Shown: positions 15,910 through 23,889 of the stretch, in pieces
How positions within the stretch are numbered: the first letter of the stretch is position 1
Layout: each line of letters begins with the position of its first letter
DNA from: a bacterium
GTDB lineage: Bacteria > Cyanobacteriota > Vampirovibrionia > Gastranaerophilales > Gastranaerophilaceae
NCBI GenBank assembly: GCA_024408855.1
Contig: JAKSUQ010000022.1
Coordinates: forward strand, 1 to 32,554
Length of the DNA: 32,554 nt
Direction of reading: 5' to 3'
Position numbers and translations under genes: made by a program
The notes under the pieces: model-generated
The model's database searches: none
Told to the model about the DNA's origin: nothing
The model's input: the letters and a program-made list of their open reading frames with translations, nothing else

Positions 15910-17145
15910 ATGATTAAAATCGGTACAGCATTATTTGAAGCCTGCGAAGAGCTTGAAAGAGAAAGAGGTATATCTAAGGATGTTTTGGTAGCTTCGTTAT
16001 GTGATGCAATGGTTGCTGCTTACAAAAAGCACATGCATGTTAAAGAAGCTGCTAATATTGAAGCAATTTTGGATGAACAAACCGGCGAAATCGGAGTATT
16101 TTCAACAAAATTGGTTGTTAATGAAGTTGAAGATTCTGATTTGCAAATATCTCTTACTGATGCAAAAGAAATTGATGACGAAGTTGAAGTTGATGATGAA
16201 GTTAAGATTGAAGTTACTCCGGATCAGTTTGGCAGAATAGCTGCACAATCAGCAAAACAAGTCATTACTCAAAGAATTAGAGATGCTGAAAGAAATAATA
16301 TTCTTCAAGAATTTTTGGAAAAGAAAGGAACTCTTACGACAGGTATTATTCAAAGAGTTGAAAATAGAAATGTAATAGTTAATATCGGTAAAACAGATGC
16401 AATAATGCCTCAAAAAGAGCAAATCCCCCGTGAATACTATAAACCGGGAAACAGAATAAGAGTTTTTGTGCTCAATGTTAAGGAAACAAACAGACTTCCG
16501 CAAGTTATTGTTTCTCATGCACATGCTGAAATCGTAAGAGAACTTTTTGAGTTAGAAGTTCCGGAAATTGAGGATGGAATTGTTGAAATCAAGTCTATCG
16601 CAAGAGAAGCAGGTTTTAGAACAAAAATTGCGGTTTGGTCAAATGATCCGGAAGTTGATTCTGTCGGAGCTTGCATAGGACCAAGAGGTTCAAGAATTCA
16701 GACAATTGTTGGTGAATTAAAAAATGAAAAAATTGATATTGTAAGATGGTCTCCGGATCCTGTTGAATTTATTGTTAACGCAATTTCACCTGCAAGGGTT
16801 GTTTCTGTCGATATTATGACTGATGATGAAGAAACGAAGGATGCATTGGTTGCAGTGCCTGATGATCAACTTTCACTTGCTATTGGTAGAGAAGGTCAAA
16901 ACGTAAGATTGGCACATAGATTAACCGGTTGGAAGATTGATATAAAGAGCGTTTCACAATTAGAAAACGAAGAAACAGCAAAAGCTAACAACTATGATTA
17001 CGAAAATGAAGAACCGGAAGAAAGTTCTGTTGATGAAGATGAATTAAATCAAGAAATCGAAGAGGAAATGAATCAACAAGGCGTAGATGAAGAAGATTTT
17101 CAAGAAGATGCTCTTGAAGAATCCGAAGAAGCAACAGAAGAGTAA
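15910..17145 (+). CDS. nusA: transcription termination/antitermination protein NusA
   Basis: The 411-residue protein has an N-terminal RNA-polymerase-binding domain (about 1-125), an S1 domain (about 135-200), KH1 (about 215-285, with CIGPRGSRIQ) and KH2 (about 300-345, with AIGREGQNVRLA). The last 45 residues are a strongly acidic tail of mostly Glu, Asp and Asn/Gln instead of the AR repeats of E. coli. An AAAGGA ribosome-binding site lies before the ATG. It is the last gene of the operon: a strong terminator follows directly, so ylxR and infB, which often come next in bacteria, are not here. Confidence 0.97.
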   Translation: MIKIGTALFEACEELERERGISKDVLVASLCDAMVAAYKKHMHVKEAANIEAILDEQTGEIGVFSTKLVVNEVEDSDLQISLTDAKEIDDEVEVDDEVKIEVTPDQFGRIAAQSAKQVITQRIRDAERNNILQEFLEKKGTLTTGIIQRVENRNVIVNIGKTDAIMPQKEQIPREYYKPGNRIRVFVLNVKETNRLPQVIVSHAHAEIVRELFELEVPEIEDGIVEIKSIAREAGFRTKIAVWSNDPEVDSVGACIGPRGSRIQTIVGELKNEKIDIVRWSPDPVEFIVNAISPARVVSVDIMTDDEETKDALVAVPDDQLSLAIGREGQNVRLAHRLTGWKIDIKSVSQLENEETAKANNYDYENEEPEESSVDEDELNQEIEEEMNQQGVDEEDFQEDALEESEEATEE

Positions 17146-17172
17146 TTGAAACAAACAATTATTAAAATATTA

Positions 17173-17200
17173 AAAGGAGAGGAATTTTTCCTCTCTTTTT
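17173..17200 (+). terminator. intrinsic terminator of rimP-nusA
   Basis: GAGAGGAA (17077+100, i.e. 17177-17184) pairs perfectly with TTCCTCTC (17188-17195) around a 3-nt loop. A-rich and T-rich flanks extend the stem and give a U tract ending at 17200. The A-rich left flank may also let it end the convergent transcript. Confidence 0.85.
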
Positions 17201-17238
17201 AATTGGATATATTTTTAATAAAATAAAAAACTCTTAAT

Positions 17239-18330
17239 TTAATTGTATCCTCTTAAGGTCGGTTTATTACGAATGTTATCTCCGTACAAATTGTTTATTA
17301 TTGATCGTTTATTAATTTCAACAGGCTCGATATTCGAATCTGTATTATAAACGGCAGGAGCTTCTTTTTGTTCAACTTTGACGGTATTAATTTTGATTAA
17401 ATCTTCGCTATAAGGAACCGCTTTGACTTCTAATTTTGTTTCTGCTTCTTTTTCGGCTTTTTCTTTCAACTTTTCAGCTTTTAATTCGGCTCTTTTTTGT
17501 TTGTTTTCTTGCCATTGTTGTTTTTTTGCGTTAAATGTTTCTCTGTTTTCTTCTTTTATTTTATCCGCCTCAACTTTTAAATGACGGTATTTTTTTGTGA
17601 ATACGTTATCAATATTTCCCATATCATATTCAATTTTTGTATTTTCTTTTGCTAAAATTTCCGATGGTAAAAGATTTAGTTGAACATTTTGAGCAATTTG
17701 CGGACAAACATAAACGGAATAATCCTTGATTTTTCCCAACTGTTCTGTTTGTGGAGATTGTCCTCTTGTAATTATACGATTTTCGCAAACGCTTATAGTT
17801 TTATAGTAAGTATCTGCCCACAACTTTCGATTATTTGCGGTATCAACCAATACTGCATAAGTTGAAATTTTGTAAGCAGGATCTATAACGCTTGCACCAG
17901 GAATATTGAAAAAATCCCACCATGTTCTTCTTAAAATATAATTTTCCGCATCAACCGAGGATGTAATTAGTAAGATGTATCTGTCGCCCGTTGCGGTAGC
18001 AACCCTTTTTAAGGCGTTGTAATCAATATTATAGGTTGTTCTAAATCTGTTTAGCAGTTCTTTAGCGGAATTTCTGACATAAATATTTTTGTTTAGCGCA
18101 GTTCGTGTTTGACTGAGCGGTCTGCATTTGATATATGTTGTTCCGTTTAAAAGTGTAATAATTTCATCTGTAAAAAATTCTGCTGTATCGTTATATATAT
18201 ATGAATCCAGTGCGACATTTTGTGTAACTGCATTATCTGGTAATATCAGCAACTTGTATTCCTCAGCCATAGCACATGGTGATAGAAAAATGATTATTCC
18301 AACTACAAAAATTTTAAATAACTCTCTCAC
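17239..18330 (-). CDS. exported protein with C-terminal coiled coil, unknown function
   Basis: The 363-residue protein has a Sec signal peptide (about 1-22, cleavage after Ala-Met-Ala) followed by a mixed alpha/beta domain (about 25-215) containing two Trp-rich segments and four Cys, and a long Lys/Glu-rich coiled coil (about 255-310). The N-terminal domain has the feel of periplasmic lipoprotein-like sensor domains, but I do not recognise the family. The start codon is GTG (18328-18330): it is directly preceded by a promoter whose -10 box ends 6 nt upstream and there is no Shine-Dalgarno sequence, so the mRNA is probably leaderless. It converges on nusA. Confidence 0.7.
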   Translation of the reverse strand: MRELFKIFVVGIIIFLSPCAMAEEYKLLILPDNAVTQNVALDSYIYNDTAEFFTDEIITLLNGTTYIKCRPLSQTRTALNKNIYVRNSAKELLNRFRTTYNIDYNALKRVATATGDRYILLITSSVDAENYILRRTWWDFFNIPGASVIDPAYKISTYAVLVDTANNRKLWADTYYKTISVCENRIITRGQSPQTEQLGKIKDYSVYVCPQIAQNVQLNLLPSEILAKENTKIEYDMGNIDNVFTKKYRHLKVEADKIKEENRETFNAKKQQWQENKQKRAELKAEKLKEKAEKEAETKLEVKAVPYSEDLIKINTVKVEQKEAPAVYNTDSNIEPVEINKRSIINNLYGDNIRNKPTLRGYN

Positions 18331-18336
18331 ACGAAA

Positions 18337-18365
18337 ATTATATCATATATTAAAATTTCTGCCAA
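18337..18365 (-). promoter_or_regulatory. promoter of the exported coiled-coil protein gene (leaderless)
   Basis: On the minus strand TTGGCA (18365-18360) and TATAAT (18342-18337) are 17 bp apart, and the GTG start follows 6 nt after the -10 box. This is the best consensus promoter of the leaderless group. Confidence 0.65.
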
Positions 18366-18411
18366 AATGGAAGTTATAAAGTCGAAAAAATGACATATTT
18401 CGTAATATTTC

Positions 18412-18440
18412 TTGCTTAATTTCCTAAAATAAGCTAAAAT
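18412..18440 (+). promoter_or_regulatory. promoter of the small F-N-G-motif protein gene
   Basis: TTGCTT (18412-18417) and TAAAAT (18435-18440) are 17 bp apart. The -10 box is part of GCTAAAAT, the same octamer as before the gene at 151. Confidence 0.55.
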
Positions 18441-18465
18441 CTGATTGTTGTGTAGAGGAGAATAT

Positions 18466-18927
18466 ATGAGAGTACAATCAGTTCAATCATCAAAGTGTAG
18501 TTTTAACGGTGGATATGCATTGAAAAAAAGTGTATCAAAGGAAACGGGAGTATCTTATTATAACAAAGTAAACTACAAGTTGCATGAATTTGTTTATCAT
18601 CCGTTCGAAAATGAAACGGCTGAACAAATCGCAAATGCAATTAAGTCTAACTTTCGAGGTCGTTCATTTTATTTAGTGGAAAAGGAGCACGGACATAGAG
18701 ACGGTTTGTATTATCAGATGAATCGTGTTGTGTTGGGTTCAAAAATAAAACCATCCGACAATCTTGAGAAATTAGGATTAACCGAAGAGCCGATTGCCGG
18801 AATCTTAAATGACGATGCTTTTTATGAAGTTTATAACAATAACCAATATGCGACCATGGATGTTGAGGACTTAGATGATAAAAGAGTTATTGAAATTGCA
18901 ACCAAAGGAGGTCTTTTGACGTTATAA
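18466..18927 (+). CDS. small protein with N-terminal CSFNGG motif, unknown function
   Basis: This 153-residue protein is not one I recognise. The ATG at 18466 follows AGAGGAG at 5-nt spacing, which rules out the earlier in-frame Met at 18445. Its first 20 residues are polar and contain C-S-F-N-G-G, matching the F-[KN]-[SGA] motif seen near the N-termini of other proteins in this region. The rest is a compact alpha/beta domain (residues about 30-153), with no membrane segment and no obvious catalytic set, although H and E are clustered at VEKEHGHRDG. It is the first gene of the repeat-rich accessory region. Confidence 0.65.
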   Translation: MRVQSVQSSKCSFNGGYALKKSVSKETGVSYYNKVNYKLHEFVYHPFENETAEQIANAIKSNFRGRSFYLVEKEHGHRDGLYYQMNRVVLGSKIKPSDNLEKLGLTEEPIAGILNDDAFYEVYNNNQYATMDVEDLDDKRVIEIATKGGLLTL

Positions 18928-19352
18928 CATACAATTTTTATTAACAAAATTTAAATGTTTTTTCCATTTTGGATATTTCAATTGAATTCTTCATTAAGTA
19001 TAAGGTTCATAATTGTTGCAAGAGTTGGAAAAGTTTGGTGCAAATAGTTGGATTAAAACTGTTGATATTATAAATCAAGTTTAAATTTTCTCTGTATTTT
19101 GAGTTGTAGGTTAGAAGTGGGAAAAACAACGGTTATTTAAAATGTTTTCAATGCAAGATTTTGTGCATATTTTCGTACGGCACATGCACAGTTTGCACAG
19201 TTTTATTTTTACAAAAATTAACAGCAACTTGTTTTGTCATGTTTGTACGATGAGTAAACAACACTTGTATTTTATACGGGTTTATATTACCATGTACGTC
19301 TCAAAATGTGTATTTATTTGAATTTATAATTTGCAAACAAAAGGAGATATAG
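18928..19352. other. AT-rich intergenic spacer without a gene
   Basis: This 425-bp stretch has no credible reading frame. It contains an inverted repeat, TGTGCAT (19162-19168) and ATGCACA (19184-19190), separated by 15 nt. An AAAGGAG ribosome-binding site for the next gene lies at its right end. No convincing promoter pair was found. Confidence 0.6.
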
Positions 19353-20216
19353 ATGGCAGTTAGATTTAATCCGATAAAAAGTACCGTACAGCCGGGTATT
19401 CGAAATGTTATACCATCAAAGTTTTCGACAAGGTCAGGAAAATTAATTAAACCCGCAATTCTTGCATTGGGATTGATGACGTCATCTTGTGTTAACGACT
19501 ATAAAGATGTTGATAAACTTGATTTCTATCAAGGAGTTGATAAAAAAGAATTATTGAAAAAAGGTTTTCAAGTTGATATTTTGAATAATGTAAATAAACC
19601 TGCTCCGAATGTATATTCATTTAATGTCGGCTTTCGAACTCTGTGTTCGCTTGGGGCATATAACGGTGATATTTATGGAGCAACCAATATAATAGTAGAT
19701 AAAAATGATGAAAATCATATTTACGGAAAAATTGATTTAAATCATATTGCCCATGGATGGAAACGCTCTTATAGAAAAGATAGCTTTGGAAGGTACGTTC
19801 CTTATGATGACAGAACTCATTATTATGAAGATTACGGAAATTACAGATTTGATGCCAATTTGGTACAAGAAGAAAATTCCAAAGATTATGAAATTAAGCT
19901 GAAAGTATTTAAGAATACGAATATTGAGCCTGAAATGATTAATATTTGCGTCGGTGATAACGATATTCAAATAAACGGGAAAAAATATTCAAAAGAAGAA
20001 ATTGAACAATTTAAAGAAATTCTTCTTAAACGTACAGATGAAAAGATTACTTTGGATGGGAAAAAACCAAATCATGAAATTGTTAGGGCACACAGAGCAT
20101 TGGCTATTCTTTTAGGGTTTTTCCCAACAGCACTTGTTGCAATTTTTGTCGGTTCGCTTATATCGTCCAAAGTTGATGAATTACGCAACGAACAACAAAA
20201 TGAAAATGACGAATAA
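19353..20216 (+). CDS. membrane-associated protein, unknown function
   Basis: This 287-residue protein is not one I recognise. An AAAGGAG ribosome-binding site precedes the ATG. The first 30 residues are basic and polar, followed by a hydrophobic segment ending in LMTSSC (about 35-46), which resembles a lipobox but lacks the usual Leu at -3. A hydrophilic middle domain (about 50-240) follows, with a Tyr/Asp-rich stretch at about 135-160, then a transmembrane helix near the C-terminus (about 245-268) and a charged tail. The long polar stretch before the first hydrophobic segment is odd for a normal signal peptide and resembles the metallopeptidase at 22085. Confidence 0.65.
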   Translation: MAVRFNPIKSTVQPGIRNVIPSKFSTRSGKLIKPAILALGLMTSSCVNDYKDVDKLDFYQGVDKKELLKKGFQVDILNNVNKPAPNVYSFNVGFRTLCSLGAYNGDIYGATNIIVDKNDENHIYGKIDLNHIAHGWKRSYRKDSFGRYVPYDDRTHYYEDYGNYRFDANLVQEENSKDYEIKLKVFKNTNIEPEMINICVGDNDIQINGKKYSKEEIEQFKEILLKRTDEKITLDGKKPNHEIVRAHRALAILLGFFPTALVAIFVGSLISSKVDELRNEQQNENDE

Positions 20217-20293
20217 TTTGTATTTGTTAAAAGATTCAGCAAATTCATACGTTGAGGATAATATTCTCTAAATTATTCTCAAATACTATATAT

Positions 20294-20371
20294 AAATTAA
20301 TACCCGATTTAATGATTAATAACAGTTAATGTGATTATTGTGTAAATAATTTGTAATAATCAGGCAATTTT
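20294..20371. repeat. composite repeat, uninterrupted copy (A1 + C1)
   Basis: Part A (20294-20335) recurs at 20627-20668 with about 38 of 42 positions identical. Part C (20343-20371) recurs at 22008-22036 with 27 of 29 identical. Here A and C are adjacent. The second copies lie on either side of the calpain gene at 20700-21899. Confidence 0.75.
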
Positions 20372-20626
20372 GGGGTAAATGTAACGGAATGCAAAGACGA
20401 ATTTTTAGGGGTTCTAACATGGTGGAAACCCTTGTAAAATCTGCTATATAATATAAACTTCCGACTTAATTTTTACTGGTTGGTTTAAAATGTCCGACAT
20501 GGTTAATATGTCATGTCTATTTATAGCTACAATTCAAAACACACCGTAAACACAGGCAGAATACGCATTTTAACCGTACAAACGCAACTGAGGTGTTAAA
20601 TTACACTTTTTCTGTATTGTCCTTGT

Positions 20627-20668
20627 AAATTAATACTCGATTTGATGATTAATAACAGTTAGTTTGAT
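20627..20668. repeat. repeat part A, second copy
   Basis: The 42-bp segment matches 20294-20335 at about 38 positions. It ends directly at the hairpin that follows the calpain gene. Confidence 0.75.
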
Positions 20669-20697
20669 GATTTCGTTGGGTTAAACCCCCAATCATC
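20666..20697 (-). terminator. nested hairpin just 3' of the calpain gene
   Basis: GATGATT (20666-20672) pairs with AATCATC (20691-20697), enclosing TTGGG and CCCAA arms. It starts 3 bp after the stop codon of the minus-strand calpain gene and has no long T tract, so it may be a weak terminator or an mRNA-stabilising REP-like hairpin. Confidence 0.45.
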
Positions 20698-20699
20698 CA

Positions 20700-21899
20700 C
20701 TAAATTTTAACAGGAATTTGTTCAAAACCATCTTTGTATTTTTCGTAATCGTCATCTATATTTACTACTGTAACATTATTTATCTGATTTAAGAAATCGC
20801 CAAGCGATTTTTTAATTAAAATATCACTGTCATGTGGATTTATAAGTATAATATTTGTTATGTTATTATTTTCATCTTTTTCTATATTTTTAATAACGTA
20901 TGCGTGTTCTGACAAATTATCAAAAGAGTTTATATCCTTTTCATCATATAATTCTTTTTTAAACCAATTTCTTGATTCTTTGAATGAACATGTAAGAGCA
21001 GTATCATTATTTTCACTTAATTTGTACAACAGCTTTTTAAATGTGTCCTGAGAGTATGTGTTAAACCAATAGTCTTGAGTATTTTTATAACCAAATTTCA
21101 TTGCTTCACTTGCTTCAGAGAGCTTTTGTTCCGTTTCTTTTATTTTTTCCTCTTTTGATTGAGCTAAACAAAAACCAAAACCTTTTTCCCCAGTTAATAA
21201 GTATTGAGCGCTTATTTCTCCAATTCCAGAAGAGCCCTCTAAAACGTCACTTTCTCTTACTATATTTCCTTTTTCAACCTCTTGTCGTAAATAGCGTTCT
21301 GTTGCTAATTCAATCAATAAAACATCCAAATCTCCAATAGAATAATATTCTTCTCGTGCTTTATCAATATCTTCTTGATTAATTATCGTTTCAAAATTTA
21401 CTCCGTTTAATTTTACGGTATATGTCCCTTCATCATTATTATCTAAAATGCTATCTTTTATGGCTTTTTTACCCCATGAGGTTAAAGAGAGACTCTTAAT
21501 TCCGGATAACAACCAGCAATCAGACTTTTCTAATTGAAAAAATGATTCAATTTGTCCATTGGATTCGTTCAACCTAGATTTTTTACTATAGTAAGTAATG
21601 TTTTCTATGAATTCATTAAATTTTCTAACGGACATTTTTTTATCCATAGGGGTAGATTTGAGGAATTTTCTTATTTCTTTTTTGCTATACTGACCGTCAT
21701 TATTTATATCAGCTTTTTTGATATCTGATATAAGTAATTTGAGTTCGTCGCCTTGTAAAATATCGTCTGGATTAACATTATAATGGTCAAAAATAGAAAT
21801 TTCCTTTGAAGAAATTGAATCTCTATCAATTCTCATTACGTCTGTATCGAAAGACATCAATTTTGATATGTTTTCATTAAGTTTTGTTTTTAAAAACAT
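20700..21899 (-). CDS. EF-hand protein with calpain-type (C2) cysteine protease domain
   Basis: The 399-residue protein has an N-terminal helical region with one canonical EF-hand Ca2+ loop, DINNDGQYSKKE (64-75), preceded by a degenerate one. A papain-fold calpain domain follows, with Gln122, Cys128 (in SDCWLLSG), His332 (EHAYVI) and Asn354 (LINPHD) in the expected order and spacing; the usual Gly residues around Q-G-x-x-G-D-C-W are replaced. No signal peptide or membrane segment is present. Ca2+ control is inferred from the fused EF-hand. A GAGG ribosome-binding site lies before the ATG. The protein is a distant homologue of the calpain at 27720-29273. Confidence 0.85.
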   Translation of the reverse strand: MFLKTKLNENISKLMSFDTDVMRIDRDSISSKEISIFDHYNVNPDDILQGDELKLLISDIKKADINNDGQYSKKEIRKFLKSTPMDKKMSVRKFNEFIENITYYSKKSRLNESNGQIESFFQLEKSDCWLLSGIKSLSLTSWGKKAIKDSILDNNDEGTYTVKLNGVNFETIINQEDIDKAREEYYSIGDLDVLLIELATERYLRQEVEKGNIVRESDVLEGSSGIGEISAQYLLTGEKGFGFCLAQSKEEKIKETEQKLSEASEAMKFGYKNTQDYWFNTYSQDTFKKLLYKLSENNDTALTCSFKESRNWFKKELYDEKDINSFDNLSEHAYVIKNIEKDENNNITNIILINPHDSDILIKKSLGDFLNQINNVTVVNIDDDYEKYKDGFEQIPVKI

Positions 21900-21948
21900 A
21901 TAATTCCTCGTATATTTATATAAAGTTTTTTTAGGTCATAAATTTGCC

Positions 21949-21976
21949 CCAAATATTAATTTTTATTAATATTTGG
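21949..21976. repeat. perfect inverted repeat upstream of calpain 1
   Basis: CCAAATATTAAT (21949-21960) and ATTAATATTTGG (21965-21976) are perfect 12-bp arms around TTTT. They lie about 50 bp upstream of the calpain start and could be an operator or a 5'-UTR hairpin. Confidence 0.7.
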
Positions 21977-22002
21977 CAAAAATTCTATATTTAAAAATTT
22001 TT

Positions 22003-22036
22003 TATTGTAAACAATTTGTAATTATCAGGCAATTTT
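22003..22036. repeat. repeat part C, second copy
   Basis: The core at 22008-22036 matches 20343-20371 at 27 of 29 positions. The TATTG preceding it also matches the sequence between parts A and C in the uninterrupted copy. Confidence 0.7.
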
Positions 22037-22084
22037 TTTGCTTTACAATACTTTATATAAGTAGTAGAAGTTCATAGGAAAATT

Positions 22085-23503
22085 ATGTCTGTAGGCACAA
22101 ATCTTCAAACAATAAATTACAATAATATCAATATTTAGCCCAAAGTACGAACAAATTTTAAGGCACAAACTGTTTCTGTTCAGAATTATCCACCCGATAC
22201 AGTTGAAATTGCCGGTAAAAAGAAAAACTTTAGTATTGGAGCAAAGATTGCAATAGGAGTTGGTACAACACTTGCTGTGTTGGTTGGTGGTGCTTATGCA
22301 ATATCAAAACATCAGACATATAAATTGCAAAAATTATATAAAGAAAAACTTGTTCCAAAGATTTTTGATAAAGAGCTTACATTTACGGAAGCAAAAACAA
22401 AAGAAGATGCTTTAAAATATGCGAAAGATATTTTAGGTGTAAAAAATATTGATGAGCATATGACTCTTGAAGCATTAAACTATACAAATCATGGAATTAC
22501 AGATGTTGTAAATAAAAATATAGGACAAGAAGTATTTATACCTAGAAGCTATTTATATGATGATATAGATGGACTTGCTCATGTCGTAAGTAGCATTAAA
22601 GATAAAAACTTTGGTGAATTAGCAATTAATAAAAAATTTTTTGATAATGAATTTTTAACAAAAGAATTAGACAAACAATTCAGTTTACGTGATTTTGCAA
22701 AAAATATAAAGGAAGATGCAAAGGAATCTGCAAAAAAAGCAGAAAACGGATTACATTCACACTTTGCATCAGAAAGCAAATTAGTTGACTTACTAGACAG
22801 ATATAAAGCAAATCCTAATAATTTATCAGTAGCTGAAAAACGTACTTTGTTATATTCATTCGGAAGAACATCAAAACTAAATGCATTGTTTAAGTTTGAT
22901 TATATTAAATTTGCAGAAAAGAATAAAGACAAAATAAAAATAGACATTGAAGAATTTAAAAAATTAACTAGAGCAGAACAAAGAAATTCACTAGATAAAT
23001 ATTTAAAAGATAATAAAATGTCCATGGATTATTACAGATATCTACCGGCGGATAATGGTATTTCAACAATTTATCATGAAATGGGACACTTGCAGGATTT
23101 TGCAAAAAATCTTAAAGAGATAGACTTAAAATTTTGGAAATTGCCAACTTGGAAAGAATCTAAAGCTGCTGTAGAAGCAAAAAAAGCAGGTAAGACTGTA
23201 GAAGATAGAAGTCGTGTTGATGAAATTGAAAACAGATGGGGTGGAACTACTTATAGTGGATTCAAAGATTTATTAAAAAATAATCCCGAAAAATTTAAAA
23301 AATTATACCCGGATTTATACAAGCATCTTAAAGATGAGAACATTCAAAAAACTACAATGAAAGTATCTTGGTATGCAGGCACAAGCATAGGCGAATTCAT
23401 AGCAGAAGTTTATAAAATGATGATATCAGGAAAAGAAATCCCGGAAGATGTTATGAAATTATACAAGAAATATAATGGACCTTTACCAAATGGTTTTAAA
23501 TAG
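22085..23503 (+). pseudogene. membrane-anchored zincin metallopeptidase with an in-frame amber codon
   Basis: An ATG at 22085 behind AGGA opens a frame of 473 codons, except for one TAG at 22136-22138 (codon 18). Beyond it come the N-terminal motif T-N-F-K-A-Q, a transmembrane helix (about residues 54-72), a helical region, and a zinc-protease motif HEMGH with the downstream SIGEFIAEVYK segment typical of HExxH zincins of the lethal-factor-like group. After the TAG the frame has no ATG, GTG or TTG until a GTG at 22277 inside the transmembrane segment, without a ribosome-binding site. So either the gene is broken by a CAG-to-TAG change, or UAG is read through. The rest of the frame is undamaged, suggesting a recent or tolerated event. 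Confidence 0.65.
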
Positions 23504-23523
23504 ATGATTTAAAATTTAGAGTA

Positions 23524-23781
23524 TTAAATATCTTCTAAATCTTTTGAAAGTGAACGCAAACTTTCTTCTATCTTTTTATAGATATTCTCATCCTTAAATT
23601 TATTTAGTAATTCTTCTTTTTTCCCAAAACCAATAACAATAATTTTTCTATAAGGTTCTTTTCCGTATGTTGGTAAAATATATGTTTCATTAAATTTTCC
23701 TTCAAATTTATCTTCTTCGATAGCATATTTATTAGCAAGTTCAGAAGATGTGATTTCATCTTGAAACTTGTTTATAACAAG
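23524..23781 (-). pseudogene. remnant of leucyl aminopeptidase (M17) N-terminal domain
   Basis: On the minus strand an open stretch of about 85 codons without a start codon reads like the N-terminal domain of M17 leucyl aminopeptidases: FEGKFNETYILPTYGK, then KIIVIGFGKKEELLNKF, then a helix ending at a TAA (23524-23526). A stop (23782-23784) closes its 5' side, and the catalytic domain that should follow is absent. It is convergent with the metallopeptidase gene. I read it as a decayed fragment left by recombination. Confidence 0.55.
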
Positions 23782-23889
23782 CTATTTTATAACAAAACTT
23801 ATTTGTTGTTAATTTTTAAATAGCAAAAAAAATATTTTATCGTTTTATATATATATATATCATCATTATATCCTATGGAGATCTCCTTA

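Noticed and set aside
20491-20520. GACATG/CATGTC inverted repeat as a terminator or small RNA
   Set aside because: Short arms with a 10-nt loop, no T tract and no promoter nearby; not distinguishable from chance in this spacer.
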